The notes under the pieces were generated by a model that saw only the letters and a program-made list of their open reading frames with translations, was not told the origin of the DNA and searched no databases. A stretch of DNA of 31,108 nucleotides from Haplosporangium gracile. Taxonomy: Eukaryota; Mortierellomycota; Mortierellomycetes; Mortierellales; Mortierellaceae. Below are positions 10,001-23,652 of this stretch, piece by piece; within the stretch, counting starts at the first letter, position 1; every line of letters starts with the position of its first letter. The stretch lies in assembly GCA_015499985.1 (NCBI GenBank), contig JAAAUF010000471.1:456-31563 (forward strand), read 5' to 3'. Both the position numbers and the translations under genes were made by a program.

Positions 10001-10741
10001 TGCACGCTGCTTCTCCATCCTATCGATCGTCAACCGGCCATCCACAATACCCTTTGCACTCCTGCTCTTTATCCTTGAGTCTGCAGTCAAAGCATGCGTC
10101 TAGTCAACCAGTCGGCAGGCATGTCGTGAGCGACCAAACGCATGGAGATATCAGTTCGTGTCAAACGTGCCTTTCACCACCCCGCCACAATACCCCAGCA
10201 TCAGCAGCAACACTGGATGCGGTTGAGCACCCCAATGCTCCACCTGCCACTCTCTCTGCACTGACTTTGTTGCCCCGTCATGGTGTCTCGCCACTCTCTC
10301 CTGTTAATGTCATCATAACACGCGTCGTGGCACGACCGCTCGATATTTTGTTTTTCATCCCTCGGTGCCACTTCGTCCTTCCATCTGCCTTTGTCCTTCC
10401 ACCACCGCTCCTTCCTTCAGTTTGATATATCCCATATTCACCTTCAAATTGACACCATCTCTGTTGTCGCTTTTGGCGAGCGTTTCTCTCTCACTCACTC
10501 TCGCTCCTCGCCTTTTATCACAAACCCTTCCTTTTCTTCTCACCTAGCCTATCTCCTCACCTTCTCATCCCCCCTGACTACCTTCACTGCATCGCGTTTC
10601 AGCCAATACTCTGCTGTTCCTCCCCACTATATTCAGTTTCATTGATTGCCCACAACTTGTTCGTCTCCTTTGGCAAATACAACCAACTCATTCGGCTATC
10701 CATCTCAGCCCAACCTTGACGTGAACGAAGCCCTACCAAAA
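7040..10741. other. 3.7-kb intergenic region between divergent C2H2 and KH genes
   Basis: I find no supportable gene on either strand. The ORFs of 100-190 codons here are low-complexity Ser/Pro/Phe/Leu readings of pyrimidine-rich DNA with no domain. The region should hold the 5' UTRs and promoters of both flanking genes. A candidate 5' UTR intron for the C2H2 gene runs on the minus strand from a GTAAGT donor at 7543 to a ...gactag acceptor near 7181. Roughly 7800-8050 is purine-rich. From about 8350 to 10640 the + strand is largely C/T-rich, which in fungi is common upstream of transcribed genes. A 17-nt tRNA T-arm-like hairpin at 9121-9137 has no tRNA around it. Confidence 0.45.
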
Positions 10742-12119
10742 ATGTCAGAAAGTACGACTCAACAGGAGAGAAAGCGCACTCTGTCCTCCGACGAACCAGA
10801 CACCCATGACTTGGACTTGGAAAGCCGCCGGCACAAACGGCACGCCATGAATGACACGAATCCGGATGCACCCCAGAGACCGCTGCATCGTCGCGAGACA
10901 TCCGACGATAGTAAGTACTACTGCTTACTTTTGTAGCTGCCTATTCTTTTTTCCAGTAATCATGAGATAAGATAACTCACCTTACTCTTTTTTCGCACTG
11001 ATTTCAACATATATCTTGATAGTCAAGATGAGTGAGATAGATGATGATGATTCGCCTCCTGTGTCGACGATCCGGGCCCTTGTGTCGACCAAGGAAGCTG
11101 GTGTGATTATTGGCAAGTCAGGCAAGAATGTCAAGGAGATTCGTGAACTCTCTGGGGCAAGGGTTAACATTTCGGAAATGATCTCCGGAGCTGTTGAGCG
11201 TGTCTTGACTGTTGTTGGGCCATTGGATGCCGTTGCAAAGGTTTGTCCTTTTACTTCACTTTTTCTTCTACTCTTCCTACAAGATCATAACTTTTCTCCA
11301 TCATTTTTATGAGATTAACAGTAACACCATCTTACGTTTGTTTGTCTTTGTTAGGCGTTCTCGCTGATTGCTAAAACAACTATTGCCGAGCAAGCTGAAT
11401 CAGATGTAGAACCAGAGTCAGAGTCATCAACCATGCGCATCTTGGCCGGCAACCACAAGATGGGATCTGTTATTGGCAAGGGTGGATCCAAGATCAAGGA
11501 GGTGCAAGAGGCTTCAGGTGCTCGTATCACGGCTTTGGAGGAATTACTGCCCAACTCCACCGAGCGCGTTGTCTCTATTACCGGAGTCCCTGATGCGATC
11601 CACATTGCTGTCTACCATATTGGGCTGATCCTGGAAGAGAAGTCGGAACGAGATCGCTATGGCAGTGCGAACACTGTTCACTATAAACCCGTCTCCCGCG
11701 ACGCCTACGGAGCTGGTGGAGCCCTGGGAGGATACGGGCCATCTCGTCACAGTGGTGGCAGCGCTCATTCGGCTTTCTACGGTGGTAGTGGCGCTGGAGG
11801 ATATGGATCACACCTTCAGGCGGGTCCGATGGCCCCTTATTCTCAGGAATATGCACCCTCTTCAGGTTCTGCCGCCCACACACAAGCCCAGCAGATTTTT
11901 ATTCCGAACGACATGGTCGGAAGTGTTATCGGTAAGGGTGGGTCCAAGATTAACGAAATTCGCAAGGCGTCCGGATCACAGATCGCCATTGCCGATCAAC
12001 CCAACAAGTCCGGTGATGAGCGTTTGGTCACTATCACAGGCACTCCGGAGTCGAACCAGATGGCCATCTACTTGCTGTATTCGCGTCTTGAGAGTGAGAA
12101 GGACCGACAGCAAAACTAG
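10742..12119 (+). CDS. Three-KH-domain RNA-binding protein (PBP2/Rnc1/PCBP-like, 3 exons)
   Basis: Model: exons 10742-10910, 11023-11240 and 11355-12119, 383 residues; introns gtaagt...ttgatag and gtttgt...gttag, phases consistent. After a charged N-terminus (RKRTLSSDEPD) come three KH domains. KH1 (about 70-135) carries GVIIGKSGKNVKEI. KH2 (about 155-222) carries GSVIGKGGSKIKEV. KH3 (about 308-380) carries GSVIGKGGSKINEI. All three GxxG loops (GKSG, GKGG, GKGG) are intact, so all should bind single-stranded RNA or DNA. A Gly/Ser/Tyr-rich linker (GGYG repeats) joins KH2 and KH3. The layout fits fungal Pbp2/Hek2/Rnc1 and animal PCBP proteins, which control mRNA stability, localisation and telomere functions. 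Target RNAs cannot be inferred. A second in-frame ATG at 11028 (MSEIDDDD) could give a shorter form. Its stop is 140 bp from the convergent RSP5 stop. Confidence 0.9.
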
Positions 12120-12125
12120 GCGATC

Positions 12126-12153
<28 letters not shown>
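12126..12153 (+). repeat. (CA)14 microsatellite
   Basis: An uninterrupted CA dinucleotide run that starts 7 nt after the KH gene's stop codon, so it lies in that gene's 3' UTR. Confidence 0.95.
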
Positions 12154-12158
<5 letters not shown>

Positions 12159-12259
12159 TCTCTTGAGCTTCATATTTAGTTTGATTCAATGCATTCTTAG
12201 CGGAAAAAAACAGGAAACAAATAAACAAACGGTTACAAGATTATGTGCTCAATATTTAT

Positions 12260-16049
<3,790 letters not shown>

Positions 16050-16435
16050 GACGTGCTTGTGAGAGTGAAGGAGTGAGTGAGTGAGCGAGTGAGTCGATAG
16101 GATGGGTGGTATAAAGGATGACTGAAGGGAGGAATTGAAGGAACGAAAGAAGGGAGGGAGGGATGAAAGGATGGAAGAAGGCAAGTGAACGAAAGAAGGA
16201 AGGCAGGAAGCGTGGAAGACCAAGACTAAGAACTACTGTAGTCAATTTAATCACGTGGATAATCTCTTCTCTTCCAGCTTTTTCTTTTTTTTTTTTATCT
16301 TCATCAAAAAAAAGGGAAAACATCATCCTCATCTCTCGTTCTCTTTCTTTCTTTCTGTCTTTCTTCTGCATCACCGCCTTCTTGCCAACAACCAACAGAC
16401 AGACATACACAACACCACACAACAGACAAGAGAAA
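16050..16435. promoter_or_regulatory. Shared divergent promoter of RSP5 and the DUF1294-like gene
   Basis: 386 bp separate the two divergent start codons. The RSP5 side is purine-rich on the + strand (GAAGG and GAGTGA repeats). The other side has a T10 run at 16287-16296 and CT-rich DNA up to 16378, then a CA-rich leader (aacaccacacaacagac) immediately before the ATG at 16436. No TATA box is clear. Confidence 0.5.
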
Positions 16436-17156
16436 ATGGTGAACAAAGCTCCGAAACCACAAAAGGCACCCAAAGGCCCCAAACAGAAGCGAGGCCCCGG
16501 GAGCTCCTTCCTCAACTCCGAGGTTTTCCAAAAGTCAGAGCAACTGCTCAAGGAAAACAAGGACGCCAAACCCTTCCAGGACATGTTCTTCGTCATCCTC
16601 GCCCTCCTCGCCTTCTTTATCTGGCGTCTCTTTGTCGCCAAAACTGGCGATCCCAAAGGTATCATCATCTATACAACTCAATGGCTCTTTTGTTGGAAAT
16701 GAACTTGTCGTATCATAATCGCTCACCCTTACTTTATTTACTCTCTGTAAAACCATGCTTTAGGCGCAGTTGGATTCTGGAGCGTTGTTGTCTTTGTCTC
16801 GATCGCATTCATCAACTTCTTCACTTCCTTTCTCGTCATGATCCGCGCTCGTCGCCAAAGTTCCGTTGCCTTTCTTAGAATCACCGACGGCGACGTCCTG
16901 CGTTTCACGATCCTCTCAGGAGTCTTTGGAGCATGGTTTGCCATGTTTTGTAAGTGTTTCGTTTACCAATGATTTTTGTTCGCAAGTCAAAGCATTTGCT
17001 ACTCCGAAACTGATTTCATTTCTCATTGGACAAAATTGCAATGGTCTTTTAGGGTATGGGTTTAGTGGAGGCGATCCCAAGTTCCTTCGGAATCTTGTCG
17101 CGGCATCATTTGTCAACATCTTTTGGCTGGCAGTTATCGTTCAGTTTTATCTGTAA
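16436..17156 (+). CDS. DUF1294-like small membrane protein (3 exons)
   Basis: Model: exons 16436-16658, 16764-16949 and 17053-17156, 170 residues. The start is very basic (KAPKPQKAPKGPKQKRGPG). Hydrophobic segments are at about 50-66 (MFFVILALLAFFIWRLFVA), 75-97 (VVVFVSIAFINFFTSFLVMI), 115-130 (FTILSGVFGAWFAMFW) and the last 20 residues. The C-terminal half follows the DUF1294 pattern: a first helix with INFFTSF, a basic turn (RARRQ), R-I-x-[DE], L..., GxxGAxxAMxxY, then a final N-x3-LAVI-x4-L helix. The HKT after the third helix is replaced by GFSGGDPKF, so it is a divergent member. Function is unknown for the family. The stop codon overlaps a perfect donor consensus (CT|GTAAGT), so a longer spliced form is possible. 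It converges on the nucleoside transporter gene 70 bp away. Confidence 0.7.
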
Positions 17157-17226
17157 GTAATAATAAAAAGAAAAAGATCACGCTCACTATCGCTTAAATG
17201 GATAATTATAAAGGGAAAAATAGCGT

Positions 17227-19197
17227 TCAGGAGACAATGCCGGCAATGCAGGCAGAGATAAGAGTCGACACCGCACCAGACAAGCAGGCAGAGAACGACA
17301 ATCTGGCAATGGCATCGGCACGGTCTGGGGCCAGGGTCAAGAATAACGAGATTTGGGTCCCGATACTTCCGATATTAGCAAAAGACGCCATCGCATAGGT
17401 CGTCAGCAACTTTGTTCGAGGGTGTAATGTGTCCTGAATCTGGGTGAACGATGCAAAGGCTGCAAATTCGTTCAAAATGAACTTGATACCCATGGCTTCG
17501 GCAGATGACATCAGATCTTGAGAGGGGATCCCGATCAACCAAGCCAAGGGATAGAGCACCCAGGATGCGATCATTTGGATTGTAATGTCCACTCCGTAAA
17601 AGTGAAAGATCCAGCCCAAGAAGCCATTGGCAAGACCCAGTAACGATATGACTGCCAGCAAGACTGCAATAATAACAATGCAGAGCTTGATACCAAAGAT
17701 AGCACCGTTCGAAATGGCATGAATGGCGTTCGACTCGCGATCCTTGTAAGCTGGGGCGACGGCAGTTCCCTTTGTCAAAGGAACTTCTTCCTCAGGGAAA
17801 CGGATCTTGGAAATCACAATGGCGCAGGGGACAGACATCATACAACACGTCAACAAGGCCGTGGCGTCGGCACCAAAAGTCAAAAGGCCCAGGAACACCG
17901 ACCCTGAGATGGTGGCGAAACCAGAGGTCAAGACTTGGTGCAACTCGGCCTCGGTCATTTGGGAGACAAATGGACCCACCAGCATCGAGGCCTCCGACAT
18001 TCCGACAAAGGGGGCGGCACAGGCGGCAACACACTCAACTCCTGAGATATCAATAATGTGGATAACGAGCCTAGCCATACTGGCAACGACAGATTGGACA
18101 ATGTTGTAGAAATAAAGACACTGGATCACGGCCGCGAAGAGGATGATTGCTGGCAAGACCGAGATCGCAAAGGAGCTCTCGAAAGGAATTTGCTTGCCTT
18201 CGTAGTTGAGATAGTTGGGACCAAAGATGAACTCGCGACCCTCGCTAGCATAGCCGAGAAAGTTTTCTGCTTGTTGGGAAATGAATTGGAAAACATCGTA
18301 GCCGACTGTCCAGCGGATAATGAGCAAGCCGAGAATGTACTGCATAAAGATTCCTGTCCACACAATCTTCCACGAGATGGCCTTGCGATTCTAGCGAACA
18401 CATTATAATTGTTGACTATTGACATTAGTATTTTTTTTGTGCAACGAAATAAATTGAACATATGCGAAACAAACGCATTGACTGAAAAATACCTTGGAAC
18501 ACAAGATCGTGGTGCAGAGAAGGACGACGAGTCCAAGACAACTGATCAGACGCTGACCTCGAGTTCCGTGAGAGTCGTTGGGCCGCAAGGCAGCAGTGAG
18601 GATCAAGGCCAAGGGAGGAACGCCATATCCAATAGTTCGTACTAGCCAGACAGGCAGCCTGCTCAGAAGGTTGGCTCCGCCTTCCCAAATAGTTCCGACA
18701 GGTCTTGCAATGGTTCCTTTGGGAAGATGTTGGACCAACAGCCACCAGACAATAGCGGCATAGAGGAGTGAAAGGACGAGTACATTGCCTTCCTTGTGGA
18801 TCACGACAGCAGGGATAAAAAGACCAGTACAAATCAAAAAGGCCAACAGGTGATGTAAGTTCGTTTTGTTGTTGTGATAGAATGAGAAGCGGCCATGATA
18901 AGCCTCTACAGTGGATGAAGCTCTGTTGGGGTGATGTCCCCTGTTGACGTTGTTGTTGTGGGGGTTTTGGACGCTGGTTTTATTCACGGAGGAGTTGGAG
19001 TCGTCACTGCCATTGTCAAAGACGCCACCATGGTTTCTGCTGCCGTTTTTGTGATAAGCAGGATCGTTGTGGTTGTCATCTGAGAGCTGATCCTCAGCAA
19101 AGTCTTCGCCGTCGTCGCTTGGAGGTTGGGACTCTATGTAATCGAGCTTTTCATCATTGACCGTATAGGGGTTCTGTTGAGGATGACCGCTTGACAT
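17227..19197 (-). CDS. Concentrative nucleoside transporter, CNT/SLC28 family (2 exons)
   Basis: Model: exons 19197-18493 and 18390-17227, 622 residues; the join reads TTILCSK|NRKAISWKIVW in frame. A cytosolic acidic, Asn-rich N-terminus of about 115 residues (QPPSDDGEDFAEDQLSDDN) precedes 10 or more membrane helices. CNT signatures are visible: QYILGLLIIRW, SFAISVLPAIILFAAVIQ, GMSEASMLVGPFVSQMT followed by ELHQVLTSGFATISGSV, then LNEFAAFASF and SFANIGSIGTQI. These match the substrate- and cation-binding hairpins and helices of CNT proteins, with Glu in MSEA and NEF retained. The protein should import nucleosides across the plasma membrane with H+ or Na+; which cation and which nucleosides cannot be told from sequence. 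The ATG at 19197 is the first ATG before a well-formed acidic N-terminus; the frame is open upstream but reads hydrophobic low-complexity. Confidence 0.93.
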
Positions 19198-19752
19198 CTC
19201 CTTGGCTCTGTTCTTGCAGCAAATGCTGTTTGGTGTTGGTCTGTTTTTGTGTTTGTCTGTGCGGTGATTTGGAACGTGTGAGTGTAAAAAGGGATTGGTC
19301 GTGAGAGGGTGGATATGCAAGGAGTTGGGGAAGCGGAGGAGGGGTAAAATAAAAAAGAAGAGAGGGAAAAAAGGGTAAAAAAGAAGCAAAAAAAAAAAAA
19401 GAAAAAAAGGGCAAAGAGTAATGAAGACAAACAAACAAGAAGAGCGAAGAAAAGACTAGGAGAGAAAGAACTTTTGCCGACAATGCTCCTCCTCCACTCC
19501 ACAGACACACTTGTGACACCCTTCCACCCTCCATAAGCCTGCCCTTTCCTCCTGTCCCCCATGGACGGACGACGAATATTTTTTTCTTGGATTCCACTTC
19601 TGACTGGAGTCTCACCCCGTCGGTCCAAGACCAACAAACAATCCCCTCGTGATAGATCCATACCCTTGGGGTCTGTCTTCAAGGACAACCGCCACTTTTA
19701 CTTTAAATAACTGGATTGGGAATAGCTTTGAGAAAGGAGAGGGCGTGAAGGT
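19198..19752. promoter_or_regulatory. Promoter/leader of the CNT gene and 3' flank of the Q-rich gene
   Basis: No gene is supported. An A-rich/purine tract at about 19345-19410 includes runs of A and G. On the CNT coding strand this is a T/C-rich leader starting about 150 nt upstream of the ATG. The long minus-strand frame here reads Phe/Leu/Ser only. Confidence 0.4.
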
Positions 19753-20958
19753 TTACCTATATGTGAGAAAAAGAGACGTGACAACCATTGACATGGCCAG
19801 CTGCAGCCAAGGCGACAGTCGAGAGCCTGGCGACCTTGCTTTGGGAATGAGGCCTCGGTGCTGATACGGTACTGGCTCTGGAACACCCATGAGGGTCGGT
19901 CGTCTCACCGCCTGGATGGTTCCCATCGCTGTATCGGGAACGTCACTCCCTGCCCCTCGCAGATTGATACCTTCGTCATCATTGTCGGCTTCTTTTCCTT
20001 CTCCAGTCAAGTCGCCTTCTGGATTGATCTCCTTCGAACCGCTGCCAGAACCATCTCTGACCGACTTGTATCCATTGCTGAAACCAGGACTTCTGTCGTC
20101 ACCGCCGCCACTGCCGCCGCTCAATCGATTGTTGAAGCCTGAGTAAGAAGATGGTAGGAGGCTGATCATTGCCTTCCGCCGCCGTGTATTCTCTAGTGTC
20201 AACTTGCGCATCACGCCTTTGGATCCACGTTGGCGACGGTACTGTGTATACCAATCCTGATGAGCCAACATGTACATCCCGCCGTTCTTGTGGAATGTCG
20301 CCTTTCGGAACGATCGCCGTCTGGCTGTTTTTATGCTGCTGTGGGACCCATTTGTACATCCGTTTTGCTCCTTGTAATCCCTGTGCTTGCCATGAGTGTT
20401 GTGTTTGCGGTGGTTGGGGGTGCATTTATGGTGCTCTGGCTTTGTTGATTGCCTCTTTGAGTGCCGGCTTGAAGGGTAGGCAGGCTGCTGTACATGTGTT
20501 TGTAGTCGCCTCTGTTGTCTCGCTGCAGTGTGTCGCTGCTGTTGGCGTTGGCGGAGACTTGAATAGCGGCTGTGGAGGTTCTGGCTCTGTAGGTGACCAT
20601 GGCCAAGTTCTCTCTGTCTTCCAGATTGTCGTTTATTTAACGCTGCGTCTCTCTCGATCTGAGGCAATGAGCCGCTGATGATACCAGACATCTGAAGAGG
20701 TTGCTGACTTTGCCTTTGAGAGATAGGGTTGTTTCTGTACTCGTTGCGCTTTATAGTATTGTCCAGTATGGTGTCAATCTCATGTTCCCGTTGTTGTTGG
20801 CGCTGCTGTCGCTGTTGCTGTCGCTGTTGCTGATGCTGTTGCTGTTGTTGTTGCTGCTGCTCTTCGTTAAAGGCGTCTGCTGTGTGGGCGAACATTAAAC
20901 ACACTACTAGCGCAGCCAGGGTGAGCGATCGTTTCCATCGAAGTGACAATCGCAGCAT
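19753..20958 (-). CDS. Secreted Gln/Arg/Ser-rich orphan protein, possibly GPI-anchored
   Basis: A single exon of 401 residues from the ATG at 20958. The upstream open frame is non-informative. The N-terminus is a good signal peptide: RLSLRWKR, then LTLAALVVCLMF, then AHTADA with a likely cleavage after ADA. A polyglutamine/arginine region follows ([14 protein letters not shown], then RQQ repeats), then a basic, His/Arg/Ser-rich middle with several dibasic sites (LNKRQ, HSKRQ) that Kex2 could cut. A Gly/Ser/acidic segment follows (SGGSGGGDD, DGSGSGS, DNDDEG). The last 20 residues are hydrophobic (LQLAMSMVVTSLFL-TYR) after a Ser/Gly/Pro stretch, as in GPI-attachment signals, although the TYR end makes this uncertain. 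No known domain is recognised. The stop lies inside AG|GTAAAC, so a terminal intron is possible. Confidence 0.6.
   Translation of the reverse strand: MLRLSLRWKRSLTLAALVVCLMFAHTADAFNEEQQQQQQQQHQQQRQQQRQQRQQQREHEIDTILDNTIKRNEYRNNPISQRQSQQPLQMSGIISGSLPQIERDAALNKRQSGRQRELGHGHLQSQNLHSRYSSLRQRQQQRHTAARQQRRLQTHVQQPAYPSSRHSKRQSTKPEHHKCTPNHRKHNTHGKHRDYKEQNGCTNGSHSSIKTARRRSFRKATFHKNGGMYMLAHQDWYTQYRRQRGSKGVMRKLTLENTRRRKAMISLLPSSYSGFNNRLSGGSGGGDDRSPGFSNGYKSVRDGSGSGSKEINPEGDLTGEGKEADNDDEGINLRGAGSDVPDTAMGTIQAVRRPTLMGVPEPVPYQHRGLIPKARSPGSRLSPWLQLAMSMVVTSLFLTYR
20780..20870 (+). repeat. Polyglutamine-coding CAG/CAA-type repeat (read as TTG/CTG on +)
   Basis: Imperfect run of gttgttg/ctgttgctg units. On the minus strand it encodes the Gln/Arg tract that follows the signal peptide of the 401-residue secreted protein. 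Confidence 0.85.
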
Positions 20959-21604
20959 TGTCTCTGTGCGGTGTGAGCTGTCGAGTTGGAAAAATATCGC
21001 CGGCAAAGGAAAGAGAATGATGATTAACACTTGTGTAAGTATGTGAAAAAAATAAGTGGAGCATTTCTCTTCTTCCTTTTTGGTCGTCTTTGGACTGAAG
21101 TTGGGGCAAGTTAGAATAGGAAAAACAAGACCCAAGTCCCAGTGGTTTTTCCCCTTACTAGTTTTTTCTTTCGTGCAGCTCGGTTCATTTTCTTCCTTCG
21201 GGTCATTATTGCCAGAAAATCTTGAAAATGCTTTTGTTTTGTTTGCATGACGAAGATGGTAGAAATAGAAGCACCGCTGCCTTAAAAACGTGGCGAATGC
21301 AGCTACCATGGATACAACAATTTCATTTTTCATGTGTTTGTTGGGGGAGAAGGATGTTGTTTTCATAGTATTCTTTAGCTATTTCAGAAGTTATCGCAAG
21401 GTTGTGTATGAGTTCAGTGGTTCTATTCAAGTGCGATATTAAAAAAACGTGGTTGTGTATGCATGTAGTACCTTTCGACACTACACGAGGCAATGATGTG
21501 GTCTGGAAATGAGATCTGCATCGGTTCTATTTAAACTTTAAAACACTGCCAGCCCTTCGTTACGAGGCATCGTATCAACCCCTACTTTTCTCTCTCTTTC
21601 TCTC

Positions 21605-21651
<47 letters not shown>

Positions 21652-22629
21652 CACACACACGCTCACACACACAGAGAGAGAGTCACCTTCCACCCCCTCC
21701 ACTCTCTCGCTAGAATCCAATTATTCAGGGGCATGAGTCCTTATGTACGACCAATGACCAACAACTGCCCTGGATGGATGCTTCGCAATTGCGTTATTCG
21801 CTATTCAAAGTTCGATGGTCAAGTCAACCACGTTGTATTGTTGCGTCGTCCGAGTTGAGTGCCGCCCATCCTTCTCTATCCTTTTCTCAACTTCACTCCT
21901 GCTTTGATTCTTTGCTACATACCATGTGTCCGCTGCATTCAACAGCCGACTGGATTGTACAAGTCAACAATAGTCCTGCAGGTGTACTTGATGTTCCTTT
22001 TCCTTGTTTTCTTTTTCATTTTCTTTTCTTTTTTTTTTATTTAGTAATTCTTTCTCGATCAACTTGCAACTAAAGGCTATACGCTATACGCCCAGCTGGT
22101 AAGGTCAAGACCGTACGGCGCAATAGAAATATAAAAGTTCGCCTGGTCCACAAACTTCACGCTCCATTTCTCTCCACGACGTTTTTCGATCGTTAAAAAC
22201 CCGCATGTCAGATTGCCATTGATACTAATCGCCACATGACATTATAGTTCTTCATAATCCACAGCTTGTTGCATATTCCTGCACAATAAAGTCTCTTGGC
22301 CGGTTTAAAAGAGGTCGGCATTTATGCCTTTAGTCTAGAAACAACGCTGGTGTGTCCTCCGCAATGAGTGTCTCTTTTTTTTTATCGGGACGATAAAGTA
22401 AGTTACGTTTTCTCTTTTACTGGATGTGCACAATTGACGTGTTTGCTCTACGATTGTCTGTCTTTGCCGCTAAGTTTTATATCACGCTCTTCACAAATAT
22501 GTGTTAGAGTGAGAGTAAACCCTTGGGGATTTTTCGTCTCTCTGACTATTCCATCCTCGTCCCAGGCTTTAACACATCCCGCAAGGCCGATTACGTCTTT
22601 CGCCTCTCCTCGACAGAGCCCATTTTCGC
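20959..22629. other. 1.67-kb intergenic region with large microsatellite
   Basis: No supportable gene. It holds the promoters of the divergent Q-rich secreted protein gene (start 20958, -) and the His/Gln-rich gene (start 22630, +). A compound CT/CA/GA microsatellite lies at 21588-21681. A C/T-rich stretch with T10 follows near 22030. Short ORFs here, such as 21774-22073, show no domain and end in Phe runs. Confidence 0.4.
21588..21681 (+). repeat. Compound microsatellite (CT)n-(AC)n-(GA)n
   Basis: About 60 nt of nearly perfect CT, interrupted once by 'tat', is followed by acacacacac, gctcacacacac and agagagagag. Confidence 0.95.
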
Positions 22630-23652
22630 ATGAACACCAACATCATCACTTTCGCACCCAGAACGCTCGTACCTTGGAGATCTGGTTTAGAAGCCATCAA
22701 ATTATATATCGATCACGCACAGGAATATAACGACGCCCTCGATTCACTGGATCTGGACGTGCGGACACGCGTCAGGATCGAAACTCCAGCTCTTTTTAAT
22801 ACAACGAGTTGATTGGACTCGTACCTTTGCAACGTTTATTCATCCAATGAGAATGACTCCGAAACCGAAGTCTGTACAACTTCGGTTGACCTTGAGAAGA
22901 GGAGGTCTGCCACACTGTCAAGTGAAAGAAAGTGGAGATGACTATGGCCAGCTCAGGGAATCATTTCTCAAACGCCGCCGCCTTCGCCGCTGGACAAGAC
23001 CAGCACAAGAGCCTTTGATGCTGACAATCCTATCCTTAGGAGTCTAGTTTTGATCCAACCGCCACCTTCTAGGAGTGCAACCAAGGTCGCTCGTCACCAA
23101 AATGGATGTTTGAAATCACTGACTGCACTGGTTAAGCGACTGGAGTCCGAACCATCTTATCAGCATCACCAGCAGCGACAACAACGTTTTCACCACCACC
23201 AGCATTACACATCGTCACTTCCTCCAATGCCTGTCCATTTGGATACCGACGATTCGACTCAGTCAATACACCCAAGAGTTCGATCTGCCTCTGTATCAAA
23301 GTTTGGTAAGGCTTCTCGTCGCAGGGCTCTCAATAGGCATCATCAACAATACCAACACCACAACAATCACATTCAACCTTCTGTAGGCGATATATTGGCA
23401 GCGAAACCACTCAGTTCTCAACCTCTACCCTCGCCTTTATTTTTGCAGAAGTGCGTCGACCCGGCCTTGGTTATTGCCAAAATAAGGCCTTATATCACTC
23501 GCCATCATGAGATGGCTCCACAACATATCATGGCACCTGTCGAACTTGCCAAGGCCATTGAGCAGGAAGAAGAGAAGGAACGAAAACGAGGGTTGGAGAA
23601 TAACGTGGACAAGACTGGAATGGCAACAACTATTTATACCTATAAAAACTGA
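22630..23652 (+). CDS. His/Gln-rich orphan protein, tentative two-exon model
   Basis: One reading frame looks coding from the ATG at 22630 to the TGA ending at 23652, but it contains TGA codons at 22810-22812 and 22939-22941. An intron 22808-22951 (gttgat...tgactatggccag, 144 nt) would remove both and join A|CT in the correct phase, giving 292 residues. The donor GTTGAT is weak, so a pseudogene or other splicing remains possible. Visible parts: TLVPWRSGLEAIKLYIDHAQEYNDAL at the N-terminus (possible helix), then QTPPPSPLDKTSTRAFDADN. Next is a His/Gln block (HHQQRQQRFHHHQH), a basic stretch (SKFGKASRRRALNRHH), and a more ordered C-terminus with DPALVIAKIRPYI and a charged helix EQEEEKERKRGLE. 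No family is recognised. The basic patch could be a nuclear signal (inference). Confidence 0.5.

Noticed and set aside
9916..10425. 169-codon open frame on + upstream of the KH gene
   Set aside because: Low-complexity Ser/Pro/His reading in a pyrimidine-rich leader, with no family resemblance; more likely 5' UTR or promoter.
18494..19434. Upstream extension of the CNT frame to 19434
   Set aside because: The added residues are Phe/Leu/Pro-rich readings of a C/T-rich leader. The ATG at 19197 is followed by the acidic N-terminus expected for the family, so the extension is treated as 5' UTR.
20959..21366. 136-residue N-terminal extension of the Q-rich secreted protein
   Set aside because: It would bury an excellent signal peptide internally; the ATG at 20958 places that signal at the N-terminus.
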